Part shown: positions 25,104-33,893 of the stretch, in pieces
How the letters are laid out: each line of letters starts with the position of its first letter
Numbering within the stretch: position 1 is the stretch's first letter
DNA from: Microbispora sp. ZYX-F-249
Lineage (GTDB): Bacteria > Actinomycetota > Actinomycetes > Streptosporangiales > Streptosporangiaceae
NCBI RefSeq assembly: GCF_039649665.1
Contig: NZ_JBDJAW010000010.1
Location: 62,001 to 126,000, forward strand
Direction: 5' to 3'
Length of the DNA: 64,000 nt
Position numbers and translations under genes: made by a program
Notes under the pieces: generated by a model
Told to the model about the DNA's origin: nothing
Databases searched by the model: none
Seen by the model: the letters and a program-made list of their open reading frames with translations, nothing else

Positions 25104-25598
25104 ATGAGCAAGAACCTCGTCATCGGCGGCCTGCTGGCCGCCGCCTTCGCCCTGGGCCTGCCGGCCGCCTCCGCCCACGCCGCCACGAGCCACACCGGCA
25201 CGGCTCAGGCCGCCGCGAACCGGGCCGCGGCCGCGCCGCCGATCCACTGGGGTCCGGTGCAGTCCCGGTCCGGCCACCACGGCTACGCCAAGGCCGACGT
25301 GTGGACCACCCGTTTCACGGCGGAGACGTTCGTCGTCTCGGGCACGCTGTACGACCGTGACGCGCACAGCGGGCACTGCGCCTACGTCCGGGCCCGCTTC
25401 CACTACGTCGGCGGCGGCACCGGATGGGCCCCGCCGAAGACGACCTGCGCGTCCCGCGCTTCCTTCCGGCTGTCGTCCGACGGCCGGATCAAGCGCGTGG
25501 ACGTCAAGGTCTGCGTGCTCGACCGGCCGCGCCGTACGACCCTGAAGTGCTACGCCGACGCCATCACCCCGGCCATCATCGCGAACTGGCCGCAGTGA
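25104..25598 (+). CDS. Small secreted protein with four cysteines
   Basis: The 164-residue product has a clear signal peptide (MSKNLVIGGLLAAAFALG, cleavage near ASAHA). The mature domain has four Cys (GHCAYV, TTCASR, VCVLD, LKCYAD), enough for two disulphides, and an Ig- or jelly-roll-like pattern of short strands (AKADVWTTRFTAETFVVSG). No enzyme motif is present. ATG 25104 follows AGGGTCGGCGGA and starts the signal peptide. The family is unrecognised; similar small exported proteins are common in actinomycetes. Confidence 0.7.
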   Translation: MSKNLVIGGLLAAAFALGLPAASAHAATSHTGTAQAAANRAAAAPPIHWGPVQSRSGHHGYAKADVWTTRFTAETFVVSGTLYDRDAHSGHCAYVRARFHYVGGGTGWAPPKTTCASRASFRLSSDGRIKRVDVKVCVLDRPRRTTLKCYADAITPAIIANWPQ

Positions 25599-25600
25599 CC

Positions 25601-25757
25601 GTACTCCCCTCGCGGTAGCGGCGTACGGCGCTGATCCCACGGCGGTAGGCCCGACAGCCTCCGGGCGTGCGACGACGCGGACGGGCCCCGGCGGCCACCA
25701 TCGAGACACCGCCAGGGGACGGACGGCGCCCCGGCCCGCGTACTCCCCCAGCGGTAG
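25601..25757. promoter_or_regulatory. Three spaced GCGGTAG elements upstream of the multicopper oxidase operon
   Basis: GTACTCCCCTCGCGGTAG (25601-25618) and GTACTCCCCCAGCGGTAG (25740-25757) differ at two positions. A shorter copy, TCCCACGGCGGTAG, lies at about 25635-25648. The common core is TCCC-NNN-GCGGTAG in one orientation. Such repeated sites in a 252-base gap suggest binding by a response regulator or similar activator of the operon starting at 25851. Confidence 0.4.
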
Positions 25758-25850
25758 CCGACGTGTCTCTCGACGAGGGACGCGCCGCAGGCCCACGTGG
25801 GACACGATCCCCGTGATCCCCGCAACCGCTGACCGAAGGGAGCAAAGAGC

Positions 25851-26309
25851 GTGCGCAAGGTCTACGCCGCCATAGCGGGACTGCTGCTCACCGCCGCCGC
25901 CGTGCAGATGTACTTCGCGGCCGTCGGCGCGTTCGACAAGCCGCGGGACGACTCCTCGTTCGTCCTGCACAGCATGAACGGCATGATGGTCATCCCCGTG
26001 CTGTCACTGGTGGCGGCCGCCGCCGCGGCGGCCGCCAAGGCGCCGGGCCGCCAGATCGGACTGACCGTCCTGCCCCTCGGCCTGGTCGTCGTGCAGGTGC
26101 TGATCGTCGAGGTCGGCGGGCTGTTCGACGACAGCACCGGCAACACCACACCCCTTTCCCTGGCGATCCTCGGCCTGCACGCCGTCAACGGCATGGCGGT
26201 CATCGGCGCCTGCGAGCTCGTGTTCCGCCGGGCCCGGCAGTTCGCCTGGCCCAAGCCCGGGCCACGGCCGCAGGACGCCTCGGAGGGCCGCCCGGTTCCC
26301 GCCTCATGA
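25851..26309 (+). CDS. Four-helix membrane protein (DUF6220-like) coupled to a multicopper oxidase
   Basis: The 152-residue product has four predicted membrane helices: VYAAIAGLLLTAAAVQMYF, then a helix starting at SMNGMMVIPVLSLV, then LTVLPLGLVVVQVLI, then AVNGMAVIGACELVF. Helices 2 and 4 each begin with the same motif, LHSMNGMMVI and LHAVNGMAVI, so the protein looks like a duplicated helical pair. The paired histidines could hold a haem or metal within the membrane; that is inference only. GTG 25851 has AAGGGAG upstream. Its stop overlaps the start of the oxidase gene (ATGA), so the two are translated together. I relate it tentatively to DUF6220. Confidence 0.7.
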   Translation: MRKVYAAIAGLLLTAAAVQMYFAAVGAFDKPRDDSSFVLHSMNGMMVIPVLSLVAAAAAAAAKAPGRQIGLTVLPLGLVVVQVLIVEVGGLFDDSTGNTTPLSLAILGLHAVNGMAVIGACELVFRRARQFAWPKPGPRPQDASEGRPVPAS

Positions 26310-28468
26310 CGACCGACCGGCTCATGGCGCTCGACCTGCTCGTCTCGGTCCTGACCGCGGCGGCGTGGGTGAGCGCGGGCGTGGCCGCCGCGGCCCGCCG
26401 TACGAGGACGACCGCGGCCCTGTTCGCCGTGGCCCTGGTCGCGTCCCTGGCCCGGGTCTGGTCCGTCCTCGCGCTGGCCGGCGCCGGCTGGTGGTTCGTG
26501 CAGGAGAAGGTCACCGTCGCCCTTCCTCTCCTCTTCGCGGCGGCGGCCGTCGCCACCGCGGTCGCCGGGCCGCGCGTCCTGCGCGCCGCCCGGCGGCCGG
26601 ACGCGGTCCCCCACTCCGTACGGACGCCGGCGGTGGTGGTCACGCTGCTCGGCGCCGGGTACGCGGCGGCGGCCGGGCTCGTGCAGACCTTGCTGATCGG
26701 ATATCCGGCGGACCCCGGCACCGCTGTCCTCCTCCTGGCCGTCGTCGCGGGGGCCGTCCTGGTGACCTGGCGGGCGTCCGGCGGGATCGTCCCCGGCCTG
26801 CGGACGGCGACGGCGGCGACCGCCGTGGCCGCCGTGCTCGGGGTGGCGCTCACGTTCGTCCCGGCCACGGAGGGGACCGCCGCGGCGCGAACCCCCGGGG
26901 AGGGGGCGGCTTCGGCGGGAGCCGGTGCGGCGGGGGCCGCCGGCTCCGCCGCCGGGGCGGACTCCGCTCACGGGGGCCACCCGGCTTCCGCGGACCACTC
27001 CGCGGCGCACGCCGGCTCCGGCGGCCACGCCGCCGCGGAGGCGCCGGCCTCCGTCGTGGGCGGGCCGGTCCGCCCGGTGACGGCCCTGCGCGGCCCGGCC
27101 GTGCCGCCGCCGGGCGGCGCCGTCCGCCGGTTCACGCTGACGGCGCGTACGGCGACCGTCACGCTGTCGTCGGGCCGGAAGGTGGCCGCGTGGACCTTCG
27201 ACGGCCGGGTCCCCGGGCCGCCGATCACCGCCGTCCAGGGCGACCTCGTCGAGGTGCGGCTGCGCAACGCGGACATCGCGTCGGGGGTGACGCTGCACTG
27301 GCACGGCTACGACGTTCCTTCGGGCGAGGACGGCGTGCCCGGCCTCACCCAGGAGGCCGTGCCACCCGGCGGGGAGTTCGTCTACCGCTTCGTCGCGGCC
27401 CAGGCGGGGACGTACTGGTACCACACGCACGAGGTGTCCGACCTCGGCGTGCGGATGGGGCTCTACGGCACGCTCGTCGTCACGCCGAAGGGGGCCGCCG
27501 CCACCGGGACGGACCTCACGCTGCCCGTCCACACCTTCTCCGGCACGACGGTGACCGGCGACCACGACCAGCCCCTGGTCCGGCAGGTCGCGCCCGGCAC
27601 GCCCGTGAGGCTGCGCCTGATCAACACCGACAACACCCCGCACCGCTTCACCCTGGCGGGCACGCCCTACCGGTTGGTGGCCGTGGACGGGACGGATCTC
27701 ACCGGTCCGGGCACGCTGGGCCGGGCCGGCCTCCGGCTCGCCGCGGGCGGCCGCTACGACCTCGCGTTCACGATGCCGGCGGGCCCCGTCGTCCTGCGGA
27801 CCGACGACCGGTCCGACGCCGTACGGCTCGCTCCCGGACCGTCCGGCAGCGGCACGGACGCGGGCACGGGCACGGACGCGGGCACGGGCACGGGCACGGG
27901 GGCGGGCACGGGCGCGGGCACGGGCACGGGCGCGGGGGCGGGCACGGACGGCGGAACCGCCGCCGGAGGCCGCACGGAGGACTGGCCGGAGCTCGACCTC
28001 ACCCGGTACGGCACGCCCGCCCCCACGCCGTACACGCCGCGGAGCCGCTTCGACCGTGACTTCACGCTCGTCCTCGACCGGGGGCTCGCGCTCGCCGGGG
28101 GGAAGCCGGCCTACGCGCACACGGTGAACGGCCTCGCCTTCCCCGACATCCCCACGGAGGTGGTCAGAGAGGGCGACCTGGTCCGGCTCACCGTGGTCAA
28201 CCGTGGCCGGGACACCCACCCCTGGCACCTCCACGGCCATCGGGTGCTCGTGCTCTCACGTGACGGCCGCTCCCCCACCGGCAGCCCGCTGTGGCTCGAC
28301 ACCTTCGACGTGCGGCCGGGCGAGGTGTGGGAGGTGGCCTTCCGCGCCGTCAATCCCGGGCTGTGGATGAACCACTGCCACAACCTCAGCCACGCCGACC
28401 TGGGGATGATGCTGCATCTCGCGTACGAGGGGGTGACCACCCCCTTCCACGGCGCGCACGGCGGATGA
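26306..28468 (+). CDS. Membrane-anchored multicopper oxidase
   Basis: The 720-residue product has about six membrane helices in residues 1-190, a His/Ala/Gly-rich spacer (about 205-250), then cupredoxin domains. The copper sites are complete: HWHG starting at His331, YWYHTHE, HPWHLHGH and NHCHNLSHADLGMM, with Cys691 as the type 1 copper ligand. A low-complexity Gly/Thr/Ala loop (about residues 515-550) sits between domains. Catalysis would face the outside of the membrane: one-electron oxidation of a metal ion or phenol with reduction of O2 to water. The long membrane domain is unusual for this family and suggests coupling to membrane electron carriers or to the partner encoded just before it. 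Nitrite reductase is a weaker possibility. Confidence 0.85.
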   Translation: MTTDRLMALDLLVSVLTAAAWVSAGVAAAARRTRTTAALFAVALVASLARVWSVLALAGAGWWFVQEKVTVALPLLFAAAAVATAVAGPRVLRAARRPDAVPHSVRTPAVVVTLLGAGYAAAAGLVQTLLIGYPADPGTAVLLLAVVAGAVLVTWRASGGIVPGLRTATAATAVAAVLGVALTFVPATEGTAAARTPGEGAASAGAGAAGAAGSAAGADSAHGGHPASADHSAAHAGSGGHAAAEAPASVVGGPVRPVTALRGPAVPPPGGAVRRFTLTARTATVTLSSGRKVAAWTFDGRVPGPPITAVQGDLVEVRLRNADIASGVTLHWHGYDVPSGEDGVPGLTQEAVPPGGEFVYRFVAAQAGTYWYHTHEVSDLGVRMGLYGTLVVTPKGAAATGTDLTLPVHTFSGTTVTGDHDQPLVRQVAPGTPVRLRLINTDNTPHRFTLAGTPYRLVAVDGTDLTGPGTLGRAGLRLAAGGRYDLAFTMPAGPVVLRTDDRSDAVRLAPGPSGSGTDAGTGTDAGTGTGTGAGTGAGTGTGAGAGTDGGTAAGGRTEDWPELDLTRYGTPAPTPYTPRSRFDRDFTLVLDRGLALAGGKPAYAHTVNGLAFPDIPTEVVREGDLVRLTVVNRGRDTHPWHLHGHRVLVLSRDGRSPTGSPLWLDTFDVRPGEVWEVAFRAVNPGLWMNHCHNLSHADLGMMLHLAYEGVTTPFHGAHGG
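27851..27950. repeat. Low-complexity GGGCACGG / GGGCGCGG run in the multicopper oxidase gene
   Basis: About 100 bases consist of irregular hexamers (GGCACG, GGCGCG) coding for a Gly/Thr/Ala/Asp linker (GTDAGTGTDAGTGTGTG). It joins two cupredoxin domains. Slippage at the repeat would change linker length in units of two residues without frame loss. Confidence 0.8.
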
Positions 28469-28664
28469 CGCCTGCGGTCGGAGCGCGTGCGCGAGGCCGA
28501 GGACTGTGAATCATCCCCTTTTCCCTGGTGTGTCGGGTAAAAAATCCGGGCGTGAATTCGACCGAGGTGTAAACGCAGGGTAATCAGATCAGAACTTCGG
28601 GTGAGCACCACTGGCCCGGGTCCCCCCGGCCGGGCGTGGGCGATGCCGACCGAAGGGAGAGATC

Positions 28665-29453
28665 GTGAAAGTCGCCGGAAGCATCGTTCCCGCGCTGGCG
28701 GCGTGGGCCGCCACGGGGTGGATCGTCGCAGGTCACCCCACACCGGCGGTCGCGGGCCCGGCCGGTTCCGCCGTGGGGGGCCGGGTAGGTACGGCCGTCG
28801 TGGCGGACCGGGTAGGTACGGCCGCCGCGCCCCGGGCCGGCGCGGGTGCCGGGGGCCGCCACACGCCGGGCATCGCGGCCCGCGCGGCGTCGGATGTTCC
28901 CGGGCATCCCGCCCCGGGCCTCCCGGCGGTCCGGCCACCCGGCCCCGGCGAACCCTCCACGTCGGGACCGTTCGGGCAGATCGTGCCCGAAGGCAGGCGG
29001 GGGCCCGGTGTCGTGTGCACCTACCGGCTCCGGGGCGTGCACCGGGGAGGCTTCCTCAACGTCCGCGAGGGCGCCGGCATCCACCACACGCCCGTCGCCA
29101 AACTGCGGCCGGCCGACGGAGGCTTCTCGGGAGCCTGCACCGCCACCGGAGGCTGGATCGCGGTGAAGACCGCCGGCGGGGCGTCGGGCTTCGCCGCCGC
29201 CCGTTACCTTCACAGGCTCGACCTCGGCGGGCGGCCCTCGCTTTCGTGCATCTACCGCCTCCGGCATGTGCGCAGGGGCAGCTTCCTCAACGTCCGCGAG
29301 GGCGCCGGCGTCCGGCACGCCCCGGTGGGCAGGCTCCGACCGGCCGACGGGAACATCGCCGGAGCCTGCGACGCCACCCACGGCTGGCTGGCCGTCGACA
29401 CCGCCGCCGGCATTCCCGGATGGGCCTCCGCCCGCTACCTGCGGAGGCTGTGA
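28665..29453 (+). CDS. Secreted protein with two tandem SH3-like domains
   Basis: The 262-residue product starts with a signal peptide (MKVAGSIVPALAAWAATGW), followed by about 90 residues of disordered Gly/Pro/Ala-rich sequence. Two similar domains of about 65 residues then follow. Each begins YRLR and contains the phrase GFLNVREGAGIHHTPVAKLRP or its near copy SFLNVREGAGVRHAPVGRLRP, and each ends WASARYLRRL or FAAARYLHRL, the pattern of bacterial SH3 (SH3b) domains. Such domains usually bind cell-wall peptides. Each domain has two Cys in equivalent places. No hydrolase domain is attached. GTG 28665 has GAAGGGAG upstream. Confidence 0.8.
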   Translation: MKVAGSIVPALAAWAATGWIVAGHPTPAVAGPAGSAVGGRVGTAVVADRVGTAAAPRAGAGAGGRHTPGIAARAASDVPGHPAPGLPAVRPPGPGEPSTSGPFGQIVPEGRRGPGVVCTYRLRGVHRGGFLNVREGAGIHHTPVAKLRPADGGFSGACTATGGWIAVKTAGGASGFAAARYLHRLDLGGRPSLSCIYRLRHVRRGSFLNVREGAGVRHAPVGRLRPADGNIAGACDATHGWLAVDTAAGIPGWASARYLRRL

Positions 29454-29501
29454 CCCGGACCGGCGGGCTCCGTCCCGCCGCATCCCCCCGGCCGCCGTCC
29501 T

Positions 29502-29530
29502 CGTCCCCGGTGTCCCCCTGGCCGGGGACG
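29502..29530. terminator. Hairpin between convergent SH3-protein and GNAT genes
   Basis: CGTCCCCGG (29502-29510) pairs perfectly with CCGGGGACG (29522-29530) over an 11-base loop. It lies between two converging genes that end at 29453 and 29552, so it could stop transcription from both sides. Confidence 0.5.
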
Positions 29531-29551
29531 GGGGCCGCCGGCCCGCCGCGC

Positions 29552-30391
29552 CTAGCCGAGGTCGGGGTGCGGGGTGTAGCAGTCCAGCCGCATGAAGTCC
29601 TCGCTGGTCATCAGCGTGTCCATGTCGCCGATGTGCCAGCCCGCCTCCAGCAGCAGGGGCAGCAGCGGATGCGTGCCGGGCACCGCCAGAAGCACCCGCC
29701 CGGCCCGGGGATGCGCGTTCGCCGCCTCCAGCACGATGTCGGCGCAGTCCTGGGGGGTCGCACCCCCGGCGGGCCCGATGACGACCCTGTCTCCGGCCAC
29801 CCTGGCGAACGCGTAGCCCGACCCGCTGACGTGCAGGGTCACGCCGGGCAGCCCGGCGTACCACGTCAGCGTCGCGGTCCGGTCCCCGCCGGAGACGTGG
29901 GCGTCCATGGCCGCCGCCGCGCGGACCTCCGCCTCCCCCGGCCCGCTCTCCCCCGGCACCGCCGGCCCGCTCTCCCGCGACGCGGGCCGGCCACCGAGCG
30001 GCCCCCGCTTGAGGTACAGCAACGGGCAGCGCGGGCGCATCCCGTTCCTGACGTACAGGGCGAGAGCCCTCTTGTCGTTCGACGCGAAGGTGACTTTGGG
30101 CGTGTCGCGCGGCAGCAGGCGGGCCAGGATCGCGCGGCCCAGCCCCGACGACTGGTGGTCCGGGAGGACGAACAGGTCGCCGAGGTGCGTGACCGTCCCC
30201 CGGCGCAACGTGCCGCCGAAGCCCGCGATCGTGCCGTCCACCTCGCCGACGAGCACCGCGCCGAACTCGCGTTCGGCGTCCACGAAGTCCGGCCGCTCCG
30301 GCCACATGCCCAGGAGGCCGTAGTGGCCGGCGACGGCGCGAAGGCCGGGCATGTCGGCCTCGGCCGCGGCACGGACGATCGGTTCCGCCAT
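29552..30391 (-). CDS. GNAT-family N-acetyltransferase
   Basis: The 279-residue product is an acetyl-CoA-dependent transferase. The N-terminal half is a clear GNAT domain: VRAAAEADMPGLRAVAGHYG, AGFGGTLRRGTVTHLGDLFVLP, the acetyl-CoA-binding motif A DHQSSGLGRAIL (Q/RxxGxG/A type), and ASNDKRALALYVRNGMRP. The C-terminal half, after a Pro/Gly-rich linker, resembles a second degenerate GNAT domain (RVLLAVPGTHPLLPLLLEAGW). ATG 30391 is preceded by GGGGGAG. The substrate is unknown. Confidence 0.8.
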   Translation of the reverse strand: MAEPIVRAAAEADMPGLRAVAGHYGLLGMWPERPDFVDAEREFGAVLVGEVDGTIAGFGGTLRRGTVTHLGDLFVLPDHQSSGLGRAILARLLPRDTPKVTFASNDKRALALYVRNGMRPRCPLLYLKRGPLGGRPASRESGPAVPGESGPGEAEVRAAAAMDAHVSGGDRTATLTWYAGLPGVTLHVSGSGYAFARVAGDRVVIGPAGGATPQDCADIVLEAANAHPRAGRVLLAVPGTHPLLPLLLEAGWHIGDMDTLMTSEDFMRLDCYTPHPDLG

Positions 30392-30508
30392 CGGTGCTCC
30401 CCCTGGGCGTTCTCTCCTCGTTCCGTTCACCTTAGGGCGCGTTCATCCTCCCGTTTCTCCCCGGGGCATCGGATGGGGACGTAATCGAGCGGAGCAGGCG
30501 GAGGACAT

Positions 30509-32116
30509 GTGAGGATCGGCGTCCCGGCACCGGACCCGTACGGCCGGCGCGACCGGATCGTGCTGGTCGTCCCGGCCCTGGCCGCGCTGGTGGGCGGCCT
30601 GTGGGGCATCCGGCGCGGCTCGATGTGGCAGGACGAGGCCACGACGTACGCCGTGGCGGGACGGGACCTGACGGACCTGTGGCGCACGCTGGGAAACGTC
30701 GACGCGGTCCACGGCTGCTACTACCTCCTGGTGCACCCTCTCGTCCGGCTCGTGGGCGATGCCGTCCCGGCGGAGGTGGTCATCCGGCTTCCGTCCGTCG
30801 TCGCCACGGCCGTCGCGGCGGCCGGTGTCGCGGCCGTCGGCCGGCGGCTGGCCTCGGCCACGGCCGGTCTCTATGCCGGCCTCGCGTACGCCGCCTCCCC
30901 TGTCGTCGTCTTCCACGCCCAGGATGGCAGGCCGTACGCGCTGGTCGCGGCGGCGGTGGTGGAGGCGACGCGCCTGCTCGCCACAGCGCTGGGCCGTCCA
31001 CCGGGCGACCCGTCGGGGCGGAGGACCTGGGCGCGGTACGGCCTGGCGGTCGCCGTCGCCTGCCTGCTCAACCTGTTCGCCGTGCTGGCCCTGGCGGCGC
31101 ACGCGGTCACGGTGCTCGCCGCCGCGCCCGCACGGAAAGGGCTCGGTGCGGGGAGAGGCGTCGCGCGGCGCTGGGCCGGCGCCGTCGCGGCCGCCCTGAC
31201 CGCCGTCCTGCCGGTGGCGTGGGCGGCGTTCGGCCAGCGCGGCCAGGTGGCCTGGCTGGAGCGGCCCGGCCTGCCGGAGGTGAAGGCCCTCGTCGCGCGT
31301 TTCGCCGGGACCGGCGTTCTCCTCGCGGCGACCGTGGTGCTCGTCGCGCTCGGTCTGGCGAGCAGTCGTGGGGGCGGCCCGGCCGGAAACGGTGGCACGC
31401 GCCGGGCGGCCGACGCCGCCGGGCCGGCACCCGGCGACCCGATCCGGCGCGGCTCGCCCGGGATCGCCATGGTCGCCGTGCCGCTCGCGGTCCTGCCGCC
31501 CGCCCTGCTGCTCGCGGTGTCGCAGATCCAGCCGCTCTATCAGGACCGCTACGTCCTTTTCTCGGTGGTGGGGCTCGCGCTGGCGCTGGGCGCCGGGCTC
31601 GCCCGGGCCGTACGGCTCCTGCCCGGGGCGGCGCCGGGGTGGCTGCGGGCAGCGGCCGCGCTGGCGCTGCCCGCTCTGCTGCTGGCGGCGTCCCTCCCGG
31701 CCCAGGCCGCCGTCAGACGGATCGACAGCCGCCGCGACGACCCGGCCGCCGTGGCGCGGATCATCGGGTCGGAACGACGGCCCGGAGACGCCGTGCTCTT
31801 CCTGCCCTCGATCCGCCGCCTGGTCGCCGAGGCGTACCCGGACTCGTTCCGGGGCGTCCACGACGCGGCGCTGAGGGCCGGCGGCGCGGAATCGGGCACC
31901 CTCGCCGGGCGTGAGCTGCCCGCGGGCCGGATCGCCGCGTCGCTGGACACGGCGCCGCGGGTGTGGGTGGTGAGCCGCCCCCATCCCGCACCCGGCGACC
32001 TCTCGTCTCCGCGTGACTCCGCGAAGCGGCTGCTGCTGCGCGAGAGCTACCGCCGGGAGCGAAGCGTCCGCGTGCTCGGCTACGTCGTACGGCTGTACAC
32101 GCGGGTCAGCCCTTGA
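30509..32116 (+). CDS. GT39-like membrane glycosyltransferase/mannosyltransferase
   Basis: The 535-residue product has about ten membrane helices. The first periplasmic loop carries the catalytic-type acidic motif WQDEATTYAVAG, then HGCYYLLVHPLVRL and HAQDGRPYALVA, as in the ArnT/PMT group that uses polyprenyl-phosphate sugars. The C-terminal part is extracytoplasmic (AQAAVRRIDSRRDDPAAVARI, GDAVLFLPSIRRLV). GTG 30509 follows CGGAGGAC. The gene ends 11 bases inside the convergent ABC permease gene. Donor and acceptor are unknown. Confidence 0.8.
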   Translation: MRIGVPAPDPYGRRDRIVLVVPALAALVGGLWGIRRGSMWQDEATTYAVAGRDLTDLWRTLGNVDAVHGCYYLLVHPLVRLVGDAVPAEVVIRLPSVVATAVAAAGVAAVGRRLASATAGLYAGLAYAASPVVVFHAQDGRPYALVAAAVVEATRLLATALGRPPGDPSGRRTWARYGLAVAVACLLNLFAVLALAAHAVTVLAAAPARKGLGAGRGVARRWAGAVAAALTAVLPVAWAAFGQRGQVAWLERPGLPEVKALVARFAGTGVLLAATVVLVALGLASSRGGGPAGNGGTRRAADAAGPAPGDPIRRGSPGIAMVAVPLAVLPPALLLAVSQIQPLYQDRYVLFSVVGLALALGAGLARAVRLLPGAAPGWLRAAAALALPALLLAASLPAQAAVRRIDSRRDDPAAVARIIGSERRPGDAVLFLPSIRRLVAEAYPDSFRGVHDAALRAGGAESGTLAGRELPAGRIAASLDTAPRVWVVSRPHPAPGDLSSPRDSAKRLLLRESYRRERSVRVLGYVVRLYTRVSP

Positions 32117-32963
32117 CGGCCCCCGCGGTCAGGCCGCTGACGAGCTGGCGCTCGGCCACGGCGTAGAAGCCGAGGGCGGGCAGCATCGCGACCACGATGT
32201 AGGCCATGACGCGCGCGATGTCCGTCGCGTACTGCCCCTGGAACTGCTGGACGCCCAGCGGGATGGTGAAGAGGCTGTCGTCGCTGAACACCACGAGCGG
32301 CAGCATGAACTGGTTCCAGCTGTTGACCACCGCCAGCACGGAGACCGTGGCGATCGCGGGCCGGGCCATCGGCAGCAGGATCCGCCAGAAGAAGCCGAAC
32401 GACGAGCACCCGTCGAGGATCGCCGCCTCCTCGATCTCCCCCGGGATGGCCCGGAAGAAGCCGCGCAGGATGATGATCGTCATCGGCATGCCGAAGGCCG
32501 CCTGCGGGAGGATCACGCCGAGCGGGTTGTCGAGCAGCCCGAACATCCGCAGCAGCACGAACAGCGGCAGGATCGCCACCGCGAACGGGAACATGAGCCC
32601 CGCGGCGAACATCGTGAACAGCGCTTCGCGCCCCCGGAAGGCGAACCGCGCGAACACGAAGGCCGCCATCGCGGACACCGCGACGACCACGAGCGTGGTC
32701 AGCACCGCGATGTACGTGCTGTTCCAGAGCATGCGCCAGAACGACGCGGAAGCGAGCACGCTCGTGTAGTTCTCCGGCACCCAGGGGTCGGGCAGGCCCA
32801 GCGGGTTGCTCGACAGCTGCCGGGTGGTCTTGAAGCCGCCGAGCACGCCGTACAGCAGCGGGATGCCGACGAACAGCGCCGTGATCACGACGATCGCGTG
32901 CAGGGACAGGCTGCGCAGCGGACCGCCCGACGTCGGAGACTGCTTGTGACGTTTCGCGCTCAT
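32106..32963 (-). CDS. Carbohydrate ABC transporter permease (MalG type)
   Basis: The 285-residue inner-membrane subunit has six helices. The cytoplasmic EAA loop EEAAILDGCSSFGFFWRILLPMA (EAA-x3-G-x9-I-x-LP) contacts the ATPase. It is the second permease of a binding-protein-dependent sugar importer and overlaps the first permease gene by 4 bases (ATGA). No ATPase is encoded nearby; in actinomycetes one shared ATPase (MsiK) commonly serves several such importers. Confidence 0.9.
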   Translation of the reverse strand: MSAKRHKQSPTSGGPLRSLSLHAIVVITALFVGIPLLYGVLGGFKTTRQLSSNPLGLPDPWVPENYTSVLASASFWRMLWNSTYIAVLTTLVVVAVSAMAAFVFARFAFRGREALFTMFAAGLMFPFAVAILPLFVLLRMFGLLDNPLGVILPQAAFGMPMTIIILRGFFRAIPGEIEEAAILDGCSSFGFFWRILLPMARPAIATVSVLAVVNSWNQFMLPLVVFSDDSLFTIPLGVQQFQGQYATDIARVMAYIVVAMLPALGFYAVAERQLVSGLTAGAVKG

Positions 32964-33886
32964 CGCTGGTCCCTCAGCACGGTGCTCGCTCCTTCGAGGT
33001 CGCGGCGCATGACGTATCTCTGGTAGAAGAGCGCGAACACGAGGCTGATGAAGAACATCACCACGCTGATCGCACTCGCGTAGCCGACCTGGAAGCGTTT
33101 GAAGCCGAACTGGAACATCGTGACGGCCATCGTCTCGGAGGAGTGCGACGGGCCTCCGCCGGTGATGATCCAGACCAGGTCGAACAGCTGGATCGCACCG
33201 ATGACCGACAGGAACACGCTGATGCGGATCGTCGGGCCGAGCAGCGGCAGCGTGACGTAGCGGAAGGTCTTCCAGCCCGTCGCGCCGTCGATCTGGGCGG
33301 CCTCGGTGAGCTCCCGCGGGATGCCCTGGCGCCCGGCGATGTACAGGATCATGTGGAAGCCGAAGTACTTCCAGGTCATGACGATGAACACCGACATCAT
33401 GACCGTCGACGGGTCGGCGAACCAGTCGAGCTGGTCGACACCGAACCAGCCGAGGATGTAGTTGGCCAGGCCGTCGGTGGGCGACAGGATCATCATGAAC
33501 AGGACCGCGGTGATCGCCTCGGACAGGACGTACGGGGCGAAGAACAGCAGGCGGAAGAACGCCCGGCCGCGGATCTTCTGGTTCAGCAGCATGGCGATGC
33601 CCAGCGAGAGGGGCAGCTGGATCGCCACCGACAGGATGATCAGCAGCAGGCCGCGCCACAGGTCACCCAGGAAGACCTCGTCCGCCAGCACGCGGGTGAA
33701 GTTGGCCAGGCCGATGAAGTCCGTCGGCAGCCCGCGCATGCCGTTCCACTTGAACACGCTCGCGTAGAAGGCGAGCAGGATCGGCGCCACGACGAGCCCG
33801 AAGAAGAGCACGAGGGCGGGGAGCAGGAACAGGAGGATCGTGGTGAACCCCCGGAGCCTGAGGCTCCGGGGTCTCGTCGTCTTCAC
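32960..33886 (-). CDS. Carbohydrate ABC transporter permease (MalF type)
   Basis: The 308-residue product has six helices and the EAA loop ELTEAAQIDGATGWKTFRYVTLP. It starts at GTG 33886, 7 bases after the stop of the binding-protein gene, so the order is binding protein - MalF - MalG in one operon. QLFDLVWIITGGGPSHSS is the usual MalF-type loop before the last helices. Confidence 0.9.
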   Translation of the reverse strand: MKTTRPRSLRLRGFTTILLFLLPALVLFFGLVVAPILLAFYASVFKWNGMRGLPTDFIGLANFTRVLADEVFLGDLWRGLLLIILSVAIQLPLSLGIAMLLNQKIRGRAFFRLLFFAPYVLSEAITAVLFMMILSPTDGLANYILGWFGVDQLDWFADPSTVMMSVFIVMTWKYFGFHMILYIAGRQGIPRELTEAAQIDGATGWKTFRYVTLPLLGPTIRISVFLSVIGAIQLFDLVWIITGGGPSHSSETMAVTMFQFGFKRFQVGYASAISVVMFFISLVFALFYQRYVMRRDLEGASTVLRDQR

Positions 33887-33893
33887 GCGACAG

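Noticed and set aside
28469..28664. Riboswitch (c-di-AMP ydaO type) before the SH3-domain gene
   Set aside because: Cell-wall genes in actinomycetes often carry one, but the conserved ydaO sequence elements are not present here.
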